A DNA stretch of 64,000 nucleotides. Origin: Bacteroidota bacterium. GTDB lineage: Bacteria; Bacteroidota; Bacteroidia; UKL13-3. Position 1 is the stretch's first letter; the number at the start of each line of letters is the position of its first letter. Below, in pieces: positions 33,481-43,130 of the stretch. The notes below the pieces were generated by a model. That model had not been told where the DNA came from and did no database searches. It was given only the letters and a program-made list of their open reading frames with translations. The DNA lies in contig CANHVU010000010.1 of NCBI GenBank assembly GCA_947464275.1, positions 1-64,000 on the forward strand. Reading direction: 5' to 3'. Both the position numbers and the translations under genes were made by a program.

Positions 33481-35412
33481 ATGACAGATACAGTTATACA
33501 AACATCAAACTTATTTATGCCAACAATACTCATTCCTTTGTTGCCGTTAATTGGTTTTATTATCAATGGTTTATTTGGCAAAAAATTAGGTCATGCCTCA
33601 GGTTGGATTGCCACCACCATGCTTTTGGCTTCATTTGCATGCGCCTTAGTTTTGTTTTTTAATCTTCCTGCAGGAGGTTCAGAAACGGTAGTTTTAAGCA
33701 ATTGGTTTTATTTTAAAGATATATTTATTCCATTTGCCTTCTTAATTGATCCTTTAACCATTACCATGCTTTTGGTTGTTACAGGTATAGGAAGTTTAAT
33801 TCATCTGTATTCAATTGGTTACATGCATGATGATGAAGGTTTTTCAAGATTCTTTACCTACTTAAATTTGTTTGTGTTTTTCATGCTTATTTTAGTAATG
33901 GGAAATAACTACTTAATGATGTTCATTGGATGGGAAGGTGTTGGTTTATGCAGTTATTTATTAATTGGTTTTTGGTTTAAAAATCAAGCTTATAATGATG
34001 CAGCTAAAAAAGCATTTATCATGAACCGTATTGGCGACTTAGGTTTTTTAGTTGGTATGTTCATGATGTTGTTCCATTTTAAAACTTTAAACTACGATCA
34101 AGTAGCAATTGGGGCTTTGAATTTAGGAATTGGTAATATTACTATTGTTGGAATTACATTGGCTTTATTTATTGGAGCTATGGGTAAATCGGCTCAATTA
34201 CCATTATATACTTGGTTGCCAGATGCAATGGCCGGTCCAACGCCAGTTTCAGCTTTAATTCATGCTGCAACCATGGTTACAGCTGGTATTTACATGATAG
34301 CTCGTTCAAATATTTTATATTCATTAGCTCCACATACGTTAGATGTAATTTTAATTGTAGGAACAGCTACATCAATTTTTGCAGCCATTATTGGTTTATT
34401 ACAAAACGACATCAAGAAAGTATTGGCTTATTCTACTGTTTCGCAATTAGGTTTAATGTTTGCTGCTTTAGGAATGGGCGCCTTTGAAAGTGGTATGTTC
34501 CATGTTGTTACTCATGCATTTTTCAAAGCATTATTATTCTTAGGAGCAGGTTCTGTTATACATGCATTAAGTGGTGAGCAAGATATGCGCAGAATGGGTG
34601 GTTTAGGAAAATACATCAAAATTACTTTTGCTACTTTCTTAATTGGAACAATTGCTATTTCTGGTATTCCTCCATTTGCAGGTTTCTTTAGTAAAGATGA
34701 AATTTTAGCAACCGCTTTTGAACATAATAAAATTATTTGGGGCTTATTATCATTTAGCTCTATGCTAACTGCATTTTATATGTTCCGATTATTGTATTTA
34801 ACTTTCTCTACTTCTTTTAGAGGAACTGATGAGGTAAAACACCATATTCACGAAAGTCCAATGGTAATGACTTTACCTTTGATGATTTTAGCAGTTTGCT
34901 CAATTGTAGTTGGTTTTATTGGTTTACCTCCAGTGTTAAGCCATACTCATAGTTTTAAAACTTATTTATCAAGTGTATTTGCGCAATCAAAAACTATTAT
35001 GCCTGCTGGCCATGAAATGAGTCATTCTATGGAATGGATTTTAATAGGAACTGCAGTTGGGTTAGCTTTGGTAAGTATTGCATTTGCTTACAATAAATAT
35101 GTTATGCAAAAACAAACTCCAGTTGAAGATGAGCAATTAAATGGCTTAAATAAAGTGGTAGCTAATAAATTTTATGTTGATGAAATTTACAATGTAGTTT
35201 TTGTAAAACCAATTATGCTTTTAAGTGATTTGTTCTTAGTAATTATTGATAAATTAATCATTGATTTATTAGTACATGCAGTGGCATTTATTACCAGCCA
35301 AGTTGGGCGATTATTGCGCTTATTCCAAAGCGGCCATGTTGGTTTTTACATGTTTGCAATGGTTATAAGCATGATTATTTTATTAGCAGTTCAAATTTTT
35401 GTTGTCATTTAA
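33481..35412 (+). CDS. NuoL, complex I antiporter-like subunit L
   Basis: The 643-residue membrane protein is the distal, longest antiporter-like subunit, with its long C-terminal amphipathic/lateral helix. Key charged residues are visible in FIGWEGVGLCSYLLIGFW (Glu) and GAMGKSAQLPLYTWLPDAM (Lys), plus SALIHAATMVTAGIYM. A 101-bp spacer of low-complexity AACTAA-type sequence separates it from nuoK, which is longer than the other gaps in the operon. Confidence 0.97.
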   Translation: MTDTVIQTSNLFMPTILIPLLPLIGFIINGLFGKKLGHASGWIATTMLLASFACALVLFFNLPAGGSETVVLSNWFYFKDIFIPFAFLIDPLTITMLLVVTGIGSLIHLYSIGYMHDDEGFSRFFTYLNLFVFFMLILVMGNNYLMMFIGWEGVGLCSYLLIGFWFKNQAYNDAAKKAFIMNRIGDLGFLVGMFMMLFHFKTLNYDQVAIGALNLGIGNITIVGITLALFIGAMGKSAQLPLYTWLPDAMAGPTPVSALIHAATMVTAGIYMIARSNILYSLAPHTLDVILIVGTATSIFAAIIGLLQNDIKKVLAYSTVSQLGLMFAALGMGAFESGMFHVVTHAFFKALLFLGAGSVIHALSGEQDMRRMGGLGKYIKITFATFLIGTIAISGIPPFAGFFSKDEILATAFEHNKIIWGLLSFSSMLTAFYMFRLLYLTFSTSFRGTDEVKHHIHESPMVMTLPLMILAVCSIVVGFIGLPPVLSHTHSFKTYLSSVFAQSKTIMPAGHEMSHSMEWILIGTAVGLALVSIAFAYNKYVMQKQTPVEDEQLNGLNKVVANKFYVDEIYNVVFVKPIMLLSDLFLVIIDKLIIDLLVHAVAFITSQVGRLLRLFQSGHVGFYMFAMVISMIILLAVQIFVVI

Positions 35413-35430
35413 CTTTTATATTTATCATTA

Positions 35431-36894
35431 ATGTTAACACTTATATTATTACTTATACCTTTAATAGCAAGCATTATTGCTTTATTTTTAAGAGGTGAAT
35501 TGGTTAAATGGTTTAGTTTAGTTGCTACTATTGTCCAATTAGCCTTCACTGTTTATGTATTTACAGTTTTTAAAACACCTGATACAACAGAAGTCACAAA
35601 AAATCTTTTATCGTTAAATATTGATTGGATTAATTCTCCAAAAATAAACTTCAATATTGGTTTAGATGGCATGAGTTTATTGATGGTTATTTTAACCAAT
35701 TTGTTAATGCCTTTAATCGTATTGGCGGGCTTTAACCGTAATCAAGAGCGCACCCATATTATGTATTCATTGATGCTTTTGATGCACTTTGCATTAATTG
35801 GTGTTTTTGTGTCGTTCGATGGCTTTTTATATTACATTTTCTGGGAGTTAGCATTGATTCCAATTTATTTTATTTCATTAAATTGGGGTGGTGTAAATAG
35901 AGCAACCGTAACTTTAAAATTCTTCATCTATACATTAGCAGGTAGTTTATTGATGTTGTTTGGTTTCATATTCTTGTATTGGAATACTTCAAGCCATAGC
36001 TTAAGCTGGGTAGATTTAACCATGAACCATATTTGCTCATGTAAACAAGGATTTATATTTTGGATGTTCTTTTTAGCTTATGCCATTAAAATTCCAATTA
36101 TTCCTTTCCATACATGGCAGCCAGATACTTATAGCTCTGCACCAACTCAAGGCACTATGTTACTTTCAGGAATCATGCTAAAAATGGGTTTATACAGTTT
36201 ATTGCGTTGGTTATTACCCATTGTTCCAATGGGAACTGCTGAATACACTCCTTATGTTATTGCTATGTGTTTTATTGGAGTGGTTTACGCTTCGGTAATT
36301 GCCATTATGCAAACAGATTTAAAGAAACTATTTGCTTATTCATCAATTGCTCACGTTGGATTAATAGCAGCAGGTATCTTTGCATTAAATGTTCAAGGTA
36401 TTCAAGGTGGATTGGTTCAAATGTTAGCGCATGGTATTAATGTAGTTGGAGTGTTTTATTGTGCTGATATAATTATTAACAGAACAGGAAGCTCAGATAT
36501 CAATACTTTAGGCGGTATTCGTGTATTATCACCTCGATTTGCTACTTATTTTATAATAATAGTTTTAGGCTCAGTAGCTTTACCATTAACCAATAGTTTT
36601 ATTGGTGAGTTTATGCTTTTATTAGGCTTATTTGAATACAACAGTTGGGCAGCTTTATTTGCAGGTTTAACAGTTATTTTAGGTGCAGTTTATATGTTAC
36701 GCATGTATCAAAAAGTAATGCTAGGCGATATAAACGAAAACGTTACCGTTTTTGAAGACTTGAAATGGAACGAAGAGTTGGTGTTAGCAACCATTGCCAT
36801 TTTAATTTTTGCATTTGGAATTTTCCCTAAACCTATATTAGAATTAGTTGCACCTATTTCGGAGCAAATTTATAGACTTAGTTTTGTTAGATAA
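35431..36894 (+). CDS. NuoM, complex I antiporter-like subunit M
   Basis: The 487-residue antiporter-like subunit carries YYIFWELALIPIYF (key Glu) and AYAIKIPIIPFHTWQPDTY (key Lys), both intact, and ends in LVAPISEQIYRLSFVR. It starts 18 bp after nuoL. Length and about 14 helices are usual. Confidence 0.97.
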   Translation: MLTLILLLIPLIASIIALFLRGELVKWFSLVATIVQLAFTVYVFTVFKTPDTTEVTKNLLSLNIDWINSPKINFNIGLDGMSLLMVILTNLLMPLIVLAGFNRNQERTHIMYSLMLLMHFALIGVFVSFDGFLYYIFWELALIPIYFISLNWGGVNRATVTLKFFIYTLAGSLLMLFGFIFLYWNTSSHSLSWVDLTMNHICSCKQGFIFWMFFLAYAIKIPIIPFHTWQPDTYSSAPTQGTMLLSGIMLKMGLYSLLRWLLPIVPMGTAEYTPYVIAMCFIGVVYASVIAIMQTDLKKLFAYSSIAHVGLIAAGIFALNVQGIQGGLVQMLAHGINVVGVFYCADIIINRTGSSDINTLGGIRVLSPRFATYFIIIVLGSVALPLTNSFIGEFMLLLGLFEYNSWAALFAGLTVILGAVYMLRMYQKVMLGDINENVTVFEDLKWNEELVLATIAILIFAFGIFPKPILELVAPISEQIYRLSFVR

Positions 36895-36922
36895 TTTTAC
36901 ATTTTAAATATACCATTCATTA

Positions 36923-38305
36923 ATGAATACTTTAATATATACAGCTTGTTTAGGATTATTTGGCTTACTAGCCGAAATATTTAATTTACGTAAATATTTA
37001 ATTCCAATTTTGGTATTGGGTTTAGCTGTTATTTTTAGCTTAAACTTACAAACTTGGAACAATCCGCAAACACATTTTAACGGCATGTTGAGCGATAGCA
37101 ATTTTTCAACTGCATTTAGTGGTTTGGCATTGTTTATCATGCTAATTATTTTAATTCTTTCTGGCGATTTTTATACCAGCACCGATGATGAAAAACACAT
37201 CAGTGATTATATGGCTATATTAATGTTTACACTTTGTGGTGCATTAATGATGTTTAGTTTTTCAAACATGGCTATGTTGTTTTTAGGAATTGAAACTTTA
37301 TCTATTTCACTATACGTAATGGCGGGAAGCCGTAGGTTTGAGTTAAAATCAAACGAAGCAGGTTTTAAATACTTTTTAATGGGTTCATTTGCTAGTGCAT
37401 TTTTATTATTTGGAATTGCTTTGGTATTTGGTGTAACTGGTACTTTTAGTATTGATGGAATTGGTAACTACATGCGCATGCATGCTGATAAATTAGATCC
37501 CTTATTTATTGTAGGTATGTTGCTTATGATATTTGCAATGCTGTTTAAAGTTTCAGCTGCTCCTTTTCACTTTTGGGCTCCCGATGTGTATGAAGGTGCA
37601 CCAAGCTTAATTACAGCATTAATGAGTACATTGGTTAAAATTGCTGCTTTTGCTGCATTTTATCGCTTGTTATCATCATGCTTTGTATTTGCATTAGGTA
37701 AAGCCGAAATAATTTTAACCATTTCTTGTGCAGCTACTTTGTTAGTAGGAAACTTAGTAGCATTGGTGCAAGACAACTTCAAACGTCTTTTAGCTTATTC
37801 TGGTATTAGTCATGCTGGTTATATGATGTTAGCCATTATAAGTATTCAAGGAAGTACCGATAGTGCATTGTTTTTATATTCGGTAGGTTATGCAGTGGCA
37901 AGTTTAGCTGCTTTTGCAATTGCCATTACTGTATTTAAAGCAACTGGAACTGAAAGCATAAGTGGTTTTAATGGATTGGCCAAAAAGAATCCTTTATTGG
38001 CTGCTAGTTTAACCATGGCTATGTTAAGTTTAGCTGGTATTCCTCCATTTGCAGGCTTTTTTGGTAAATACTTTATATTTAGCGAAGCTTTTAGAAATGG
38101 ATGGCAAAATATGGTTTTTGTTGCCATTATCAGTTCTATTATTGGTGTGTTTTATTACATGAAAGTAATTGTAGCTATGTACAGTAAACCAGCTAACGAG
38201 TTTGAAATTAAACCTACTTTTGCTTATCAAATGGTTATAGCAGTATGTTTAATTATAAGCATAGTTCTTGGTTTATATCCATGCGTTTTTACTAAGTTAT
38301 TATAA
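36923..38305 (+). CDS. NuoN, complex I antiporter-like subunit N
   Basis: The 460-residue antiporter-like subunit nearest the middle of the membrane arm carries MLFLGIETLSISLYVMAG (Glu) and MLFKVSAAPFHFWAPDVYEGAP (Lys), plus GYMMLAI and GIPPFAGFFGKYFIF. It ends the operon and is followed by a terminator at 38326. Confidence 0.97.
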   Translation: MNTLIYTACLGLFGLLAEIFNLRKYLIPILVLGLAVIFSLNLQTWNNPQTHFNGMLSDSNFSTAFSGLALFIMLIILILSGDFYTSTDDEKHISDYMAILMFTLCGALMMFSFSNMAMLFLGIETLSISLYVMAGSRRFELKSNEAGFKYFLMGSFASAFLLFGIALVFGVTGTFSIDGIGNYMRMHADKLDPLFIVGMLLMIFAMLFKVSAAPFHFWAPDVYEGAPSLITALMSTLVKIAAFAAFYRLLSSCFVFALGKAEIILTISCAATLLVGNLVALVQDNFKRLLAYSGISHAGYMMLAIISIQGSTDSALFLYSVGYAVASLAAFAIAITVFKATGTESISGFNGLAKKNPLLAASLTMAMLSLAGIPPFAGFFGKYFIFSEAFRNGWQNMVFVAIISSIIGVFYYMKVIVAMYSKPANEFEIKPTFAYQMVIAVCLIISIVLGLYPCVFTKLL

Positions 38306-38325
38306 AATTATTTTAGCAATTAACT

Positions 38326-38358
38326 AAAAGCCAAATGTGAAAACGTTTGGCTTTTTTT
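38326..38358 (+). terminator. Terminator of the nuo operon
   Basis: AAAAGCCAAA (38326-38335) pairs with TTTGGCTTTT (38346-38355), followed by T residues. Confidence 0.85.
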
Positions 38359-38382
38359 ATTAATATTGTTAATTAAGTACAA

Positions 38383-38598
38383 ATGAAAAAAATATATACC
38401 TACTTTATAGCTATGATTAGCACAAGCATATTAACATATGTTTTGGTAAGGTTTTTAATAAAAGATACTGAAATAATAGACACAGGATGGCATAATACTA
38501 TTTATCCTCCCGAAATAATTGCAATAGCTATTACTATTTTGATTTTGTTATTTATTACTCTAGCTTATTTATTATTTGGTTGGTTCAATAAAATTTAA
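38383..38598 (+). CDS. Small two-helix membrane protein
   Basis: The 71-residue protein has two hydrophobic helices (about residues 5-22 and 48-68) separated by a short polar loop with KDTEIIDTGWHNTIYPPE. I do not recognise it. It starts 25 bp after the nuo terminator and ends 6 bp before the stop of the convergent beta-CASP gene. Support comes only from its open frame and membrane pattern. Confidence 0.5.
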   Translation: MKKIYTYFIAMISTSILTYVLVRFLIKDTEIIDTGWHNTIYPPEIIAIAITILILLFITLAYLLFGWFNKI

Positions 38599-38604
38599 CT
38601 TGTT

Positions 38605-40005
38605 TTACAACTCAAAAAATTGGCCTTGTTCAGGCATTTCAGCTTTAATTCCTGATAAAGCTAATCTATCGCGCATGGCAGTCATTTGCGTTTCATCGCC
38701 ATGTACTAAAAACACATTTTTACAGCCATTTTGATGAGTTTGATTGATATAATTAAACACCTCATCGCAATCAGGATGAGAACTAAAAATATCGGTACTG
38801 GCTATTTTGGCAAACACACGTTTTACTTTATTTTTAATATTAATGGTTGATTGGCCATTTAAAAGTTTATGTCCAAAAGTTCCTTCAGCACAAAATCCTG
38901 AAATTAAGATGGTTGAAAAAGGATTTTCAATATTATTGGTAATATGCTCTTGAATACGCCCACCTTCAACCATTCCAGCAGCTGAAATAATGACACAAGG
39001 GTCGGTATAATACATCAAAGCTTCATGGTGTTTGAACTCGGTTAGGTATTCAATATCTTCATGTTCGAGTAATGAACCATATTGTTTTTGAAAGGCGAAT
39101 GCTTCAGGATTTAATAATTCTTTATGTTTTTCGTAAACATCTGTACTTCTAATTGCTAGTGGACTATCAACGAATATTTTTACATTTGGAAGGAATCCTT
39201 GACGTTTTAGTTGATTAATGGTAAATACAATGGATTGCGTTCTGCCTACACTAAAAGCAGGAATTACCAATCTCCCCCTAATATCAATACATGTGGTGGT
39301 AATATAATGCAACATTTCATCTTCGGCCGAGCGGGTAATTTTATGTTTTCTTCCTCCGTAAGTACTTTCAGAAACCAAAGTATCAATTCCGGTAAGTAAA
39401 GTAGTGTTATTTATTAACTTTGAATTACTTCTGCCTAAATCACCTGTAAAACCGATAGATTTGGTAATTCCATTTTCAACCACTTCCATTTTTACTGAAG
39501 CTGCTCCAAGTAAATGGCCAGCTTCAATTAAAGTAACTTTTACTTCTTGGTTTATGGTAAACGGTTCATTAAATTTTGCAATAGTAAATCTATCTACACA
39601 ATCTTTAACATGGCTTGTCATGTATAAAGGTTTTGGAACATTATTTCGTTTAGTTTTTTTGGCATTACCAAGTGCCTTTCGGTATTCCATTAATTGAATA
39701 TTGGCACTATCGTAAAGTAAATATTCGGTTAATTCGGCTGTAGCACCGGTACAAATAATGCTTCCTCTAAAACCTTGGTAAACCAAACTTGGCAAATTGC
39801 CAGAATGGTCAATATGCGCATGTGTGAGTATAACGGTATCTATATCGGCTGGATTAAAAGGAAAAATATCTTCTTTAAAAGTTGGGTTACGCTTTAACTC
39901 GTAATCCATACCACAATCTATTAGAATATTATAACCGCTTTCTAGCGTTACTAGGTGCATACTTCCCGTAACTTGTCGGGCGGCACCTAAAAAGGTAATT
40001 TTCAT
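38605..40005 (-). CDS. Beta-CASP metallo-beta-lactamase RNase-like protein
   Basis: The 466-residue protein joins a metallo-beta-lactamase domain to a beta-CASP domain, the layout of CPSF73/RNase J-type nucleases that process RNA. Metal motifs are THAHIDHSGNLP (HxHxDH), a GHLLGAASV His and the GFTGDLGRSN Asp. Beta-CASP motifs are IPAFSVGRTQSIVF, FVDSPLAIRSTDVY, VIISAAGMVEGGRIQEH and LVHGDETQM. The length, and no extra RNase J C-terminal domain, fit the YSH1/CPSF-like RNA hydrolase group. Its RNA target is unknown. Confidence 0.93.
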   Translation of the reverse strand: MKITFLGAARQVTGSMHLVTLESGYNILIDCGMDYELKRNPTFKEDIFPFNPADIDTVILTHAHIDHSGNLPSLVYQGFRGSIICTGATAELTEYLLYDSANIQLMEYRKALGNAKKTKRNNVPKPLYMTSHVKDCVDRFTIAKFNEPFTINQEVKVTLIEAGHLLGAASVKMEVVENGITKSIGFTGDLGRSNSKLINNTTLLTGIDTLVSESTYGGRKHKITRSAEDEMLHYITTTCIDIRGRLVIPAFSVGRTQSIVFTINQLKRQGFLPNVKIFVDSPLAIRSTDVYEKHKELLNPEAFAFQKQYGSLLEHEDIEYLTEFKHHEALMYYTDPCVIISAAGMVEGGRIQEHITNNIENPFSTILISGFCAEGTFGHKLLNGQSTINIKNKVKRVFAKIASTDIFSSHPDCDEVFNYINQTHQNGCKNVFLVHGDETQMTAMRDRLALSGIKAEMPEQGQFFEL

Positions 40006-40265
40006 GGAGTGTTTTTAGTTCTTAGTTTAAAGTACAAAGTACTTGTTTGTAAAGTCGCAATTAAATAATAAAAAATCACTTTTAATTATTCAACTTTATA
40101 ACAACTAACAAACAAATGGTAAAGGAGTTTTAACAATATCCAAATTCAACGCATTAAAGAAATAATCAATTTAAAACAAACAAATTGTGTCTAGAAAAAA
40201 TCAATCCAATTAACTGATTAATTTCCCTTTTGTAAAAAAAATTTAAGTGTACTGTAAATAATTTT

Positions 40266-40273
40266 TACATTCG
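40266..40273 (+). promoter_or_regulatory. -7 box TACATTCG for the S46 peptidase gene
   Basis: TACATTCG fits TAnnTTCG, 28 bp before the start codon. No TTTG box is seen at the expected distance. Confidence 0.4.
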
Positions 40274-40301
40274 CCACCCATTAAATAAATTTATTACAAA
40301 A

Positions 40302-42443
40302 ATGAAAAGAATAATTACAAGTTTACTACTTTTAATGATACTTGGTGTAGAGGTATCAAAGGCCGATGAAGGCATGTGGTTTTTAATGTCTATCAAAAGA
40401 TTAAACCACCGTGATATGGAGAAAATGGGTCTTCAATTAACAGCAGAAGAAATTTATGCTATTAACAACAGCTCGTTAAAAGATGCAATTGTGCAATTTA
40501 ATGGAGGTTGTACTGCCGAGTTAATTTCGAAAGATGCATTGGTATTAACTAACCACCATTGCGGATACGATGCAATCGCTGAATTATCAACTCCCGAAGC
40601 CAATTATTTAAAAAACGGTTACTGGGCTTCATCAAAAGATAAAGAATTAAAACCTAAAAGTTTATTCGTAAGGTTCTTCGTGAGAATGGACGATGTAAGC
40701 AAAAGAATTTTGGCAAAAGTAAATCCTCAAATGTCGGAGGCTGATAGAGATAAAGCCATAATGGAAGAAATAGCTTTAATTGAAAAAGAAAATAATGAAG
40801 GTGGAAAATACACTGTATCGGTACGTTCTTTTTTTCAAGGTAATGAATTTTACTATTTTGTTTACCAAGATTATAAAGATGTACGTTTTGTAGGTACTCC
40901 GCCTGAAAGTATTGGTAAATTTGGTGGCGACACGGATAATTGGGAATGGCCTCGTCAAACTGGCGATTTTTCTATGTTTAGAATTTATGCTGATGCAAAA
41001 GGTAATCCAGCTGAATATTCAGTAAATAATGTGCCATTAAAACCTAAAAAATATTTAACAGTAAATACTGGTGGTGTTAAAGAAAACGATTTTGCTATGA
41101 TTTTAGGTTATCCAGGTAGAACTAATCGTTGGATGCCTGCTGGTGGTATTGAGCAAAATGTAAAATTTGCATACCCAGCTTGGGTTGAAGGTTCAAAAAC
41201 AGGAATGGACAACATGAAAAAATACATGGTTCAAAATGATAAATTGAATTTAATCTATGCCTCAAAATATGCTGGTGTAGCTAACTATTGGAAAAACCGT
41301 CAAGGTATGATTGATGCTTTAACCAAATTTGGAACTGCAAAATCGAAAGCTGAGCAAGAAGCTAAATTTAATGCTTGGGCCAACAAACCAGCTAATAAAG
41401 CCAAATACGGAACTGTGGTTGAAAAGATTAACGCATACTACAAACTTACCAACGAAAAAGCACGTCATGATAATTACTTACAACAATTGTTAAGAACATC
41501 ATCGTTTGGATTTATTTCAAGAGGTTTTGGTAAACAATTAGCTAATTATGCCGCAGCTGATGCAGCTGGCAAAGAAAAAATGAAACCTGAGTTAACAACT
41601 GAGGTAAAATCGTTTTTTGAAGAAATGCACTTACCTGCAGAAAAAGATATTTTAAAAGCACAGTTAGCATTGTATAGTGCAAAATCGGTTGGTTATCCAT
41701 TAGCACCATCAGTAATAGCTATTGGTAAAAATTTTGATGCTTATGTAAATGCTATATTTACCATGAGTATTTTTACTTCAGAAGAAAAATTGATGGCATT
41801 TTTAGATGCACCTTCAAAAGGTCAAGTAACCAACGACCCAATCTATGCATTATCAAATGATTTAATGACACATTTAGGTTACAAATCAGATGAAGTAACT
41901 AAAGCTCAAAACGACTTCTTAGCTTCATATCGTTTATTAGTTGAAGGTTTAAGAGAATCAAAATTAGCTACCATTCAATATCCTGATGCTAACTCTACTT
42001 TACGTTTAACTTACGGAAAAGTACGTGCTTTACCAGCAGATAAAAGAAATGATGCTAAAGTAAATTACTACACCACAATGGAAAGTATGGTAAAAAAATA
42101 CAAAGCTGGCGATTCAGAGTTTGATTTACCTGCGCGTTTATTAGAATTATACAAACAAAAAGATTTTGGAAAATATGCTGATGCTAAAGGTTATATGCCT
42201 GTTTGTTTTTTAACTGATAACGATATTACTGGTGGAAATTCAGGTTCGCCTGTATTAAACGGTAAAGGTCAGTTAATTGGTTTAGCTTTTGATGGTAACA
42301 TTGAAGCTATGGCTGGTGATGTTATTTTTGATAAAAAATTACAAAGAACCATCAACGTGGATATTCGTTATGTACTTTGGGTTATTGAAAAATACGCTGG
42401 TGCAAAAAACATTGTTGACGAAATGGATATAGTGAACAAATAA
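40302..42443 (+). CDS. S46 family dipeptidyl-peptidase (DPP7-like)
   Basis: The 713-residue exopeptidase removes dipeptides from peptide N-termini in the periplasm, feeding amino-acid metabolism. A signal peptide (1-21) precedes a chymotrypsin-fold domain with TNHHCGY (catalytic His at 85), an Asp in QTGDFSMFR and the nucleophile Ser647 in GGNSGSPVLN. Eighteen residues on, the specificity residue is Gly665 (AFDGN), as in DPP7 for hydrophobic P1, whereas DPP11 has Arg there. The N-terminal NGGCTAELIS motif is also typical. It precedes the DUF4920 lipoprotein gene by 22 bp. Confidence 0.95.
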   Translation: MKRIITSLLLLMILGVEVSKADEGMWFLMSIKRLNHRDMEKMGLQLTAEEIYAINNSSLKDAIVQFNGGCTAELISKDALVLTNHHCGYDAIAELSTPEANYLKNGYWASSKDKELKPKSLFVRFFVRMDDVSKRILAKVNPQMSEADRDKAIMEEIALIEKENNEGGKYTVSVRSFFQGNEFYYFVYQDYKDVRFVGTPPESIGKFGGDTDNWEWPRQTGDFSMFRIYADAKGNPAEYSVNNVPLKPKKYLTVNTGGVKENDFAMILGYPGRTNRWMPAGGIEQNVKFAYPAWVEGSKTGMDNMKKYMVQNDKLNLIYASKYAGVANYWKNRQGMIDALTKFGTAKSKAEQEAKFNAWANKPANKAKYGTVVEKINAYYKLTNEKARHDNYLQQLLRTSSFGFISRGFGKQLANYAAADAAGKEKMKPELTTEVKSFFEEMHLPAEKDILKAQLALYSAKSVGYPLAPSVIAIGKNFDAYVNAIFTMSIFTSEEKLMAFLDAPSKGQVTNDPIYALSNDLMTHLGYKSDEVTKAQNDFLASYRLLVEGLRESKLATIQYPDANSTLRLTYGKVRALPADKRNDAKVNYYTTMESMVKKYKAGDSEFDLPARLLELYKQKDFGKYADAKGYMPVCFLTDNDITGGNSGSPVLNGKGQLIGLAFDGNIEAMAGDVIFDKKLQRTINVDIRYVLWVIEKYAGAKNIVDEMDIVNK

Positions 42444-42465
42444 AATAGACCATTAATTACCAAAG

Positions 42466-42864
42466 ATGAAAAACAGTATTTTAGTTTTAACTATTTTATT
42501 AAGTTTAATAGCCTGCGGAAACGATTCAAGGTCAAAATTACCTACCTCAGGTAATTTTGGTGCTGAGGTAAAAACCGATTCGTTAAAAACCGTAAGTGAT
42601 GTATTGAATGTTTTACAAACTCAAACAGAAGCTAATGTTAATGTAACAGGTACTATTGAAAAAGTATGCAAAGGCGAAGGCTGTTGGCTCACTTTAGAAA
42701 ACAAAGGTGGTGAGGCTTTATTTATAGAAATAGAAAAAAAAGCGTTTGTATTACCAAAAAACATTGAAGGTAAAATAGCTACAGTAACCGGTAAAGCTGT
42801 TAAAGAAACAAATAATGGTAAAACTGAAATAAAAGTTTTGGCTACGGCTGTTAACATACAATAG
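42466..42864 (+). CDS. DUF4920 lipoprotein
   Basis: The 132-residue lipoprotein has the lipobox LIAC, then an OB-like DUF4920 domain: ANVNVTGTIEKVCKGEGCWLTLENKGGEALFIEI and a later GKIATVTGKAVKE. The two Cys of VCKGEGCW are a conserved feature that might bind a metal or form a disulfide. It follows the S46 peptidase gene closely, so co-expression is likely. The role is unknown. Confidence 0.85.
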   Translation: MKNSILVLTILLSLIACGNDSRSKLPTSGNFGAEVKTDSLKTVSDVLNVLQTQTEANVNVTGTIEKVCKGEGCWLTLENKGGEALFIEIEKKAFVLPKNIEGKIATVTGKAVKETNNGKTEIKVLATAVNIQ

Positions 42865-42884
42865 TTAGCTCAAGCTAAATAAAA

Positions 42885-42921
42885 AAAAGAGGCTGTTCAT
42901 TTTTTGGACAGCCTCTTTTTT
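42885..42921 (+). terminator. Terminator after the S46/DUF4920 pair
   Basis: AAAAGAGGCTGTTC (42885-42898) pairs with GGACAGCCTCTTTT (42906-42919) and ends in a T run. The remaining 210 bp to the next gene show nothing clear. Confidence 0.85.
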
Positions 42922-43130
42922 GTTAATTCAATAATTACTTTTTAAGTTAATTGGTTTGGGTTAATGTGTTTTGCTGTGAACCAAATACTATTTTAAGAAA
43001 AAATCTTGTGGATGATTGCATAGTAATATTTAAATTAAATTAAATTTTACAAAATAGTTAAAAGATAATCATAAATATTGTTATTTGCAATCTAAGTAGC
43101 TTATTAAATAGTTTAAGCAGCGAACAATAC

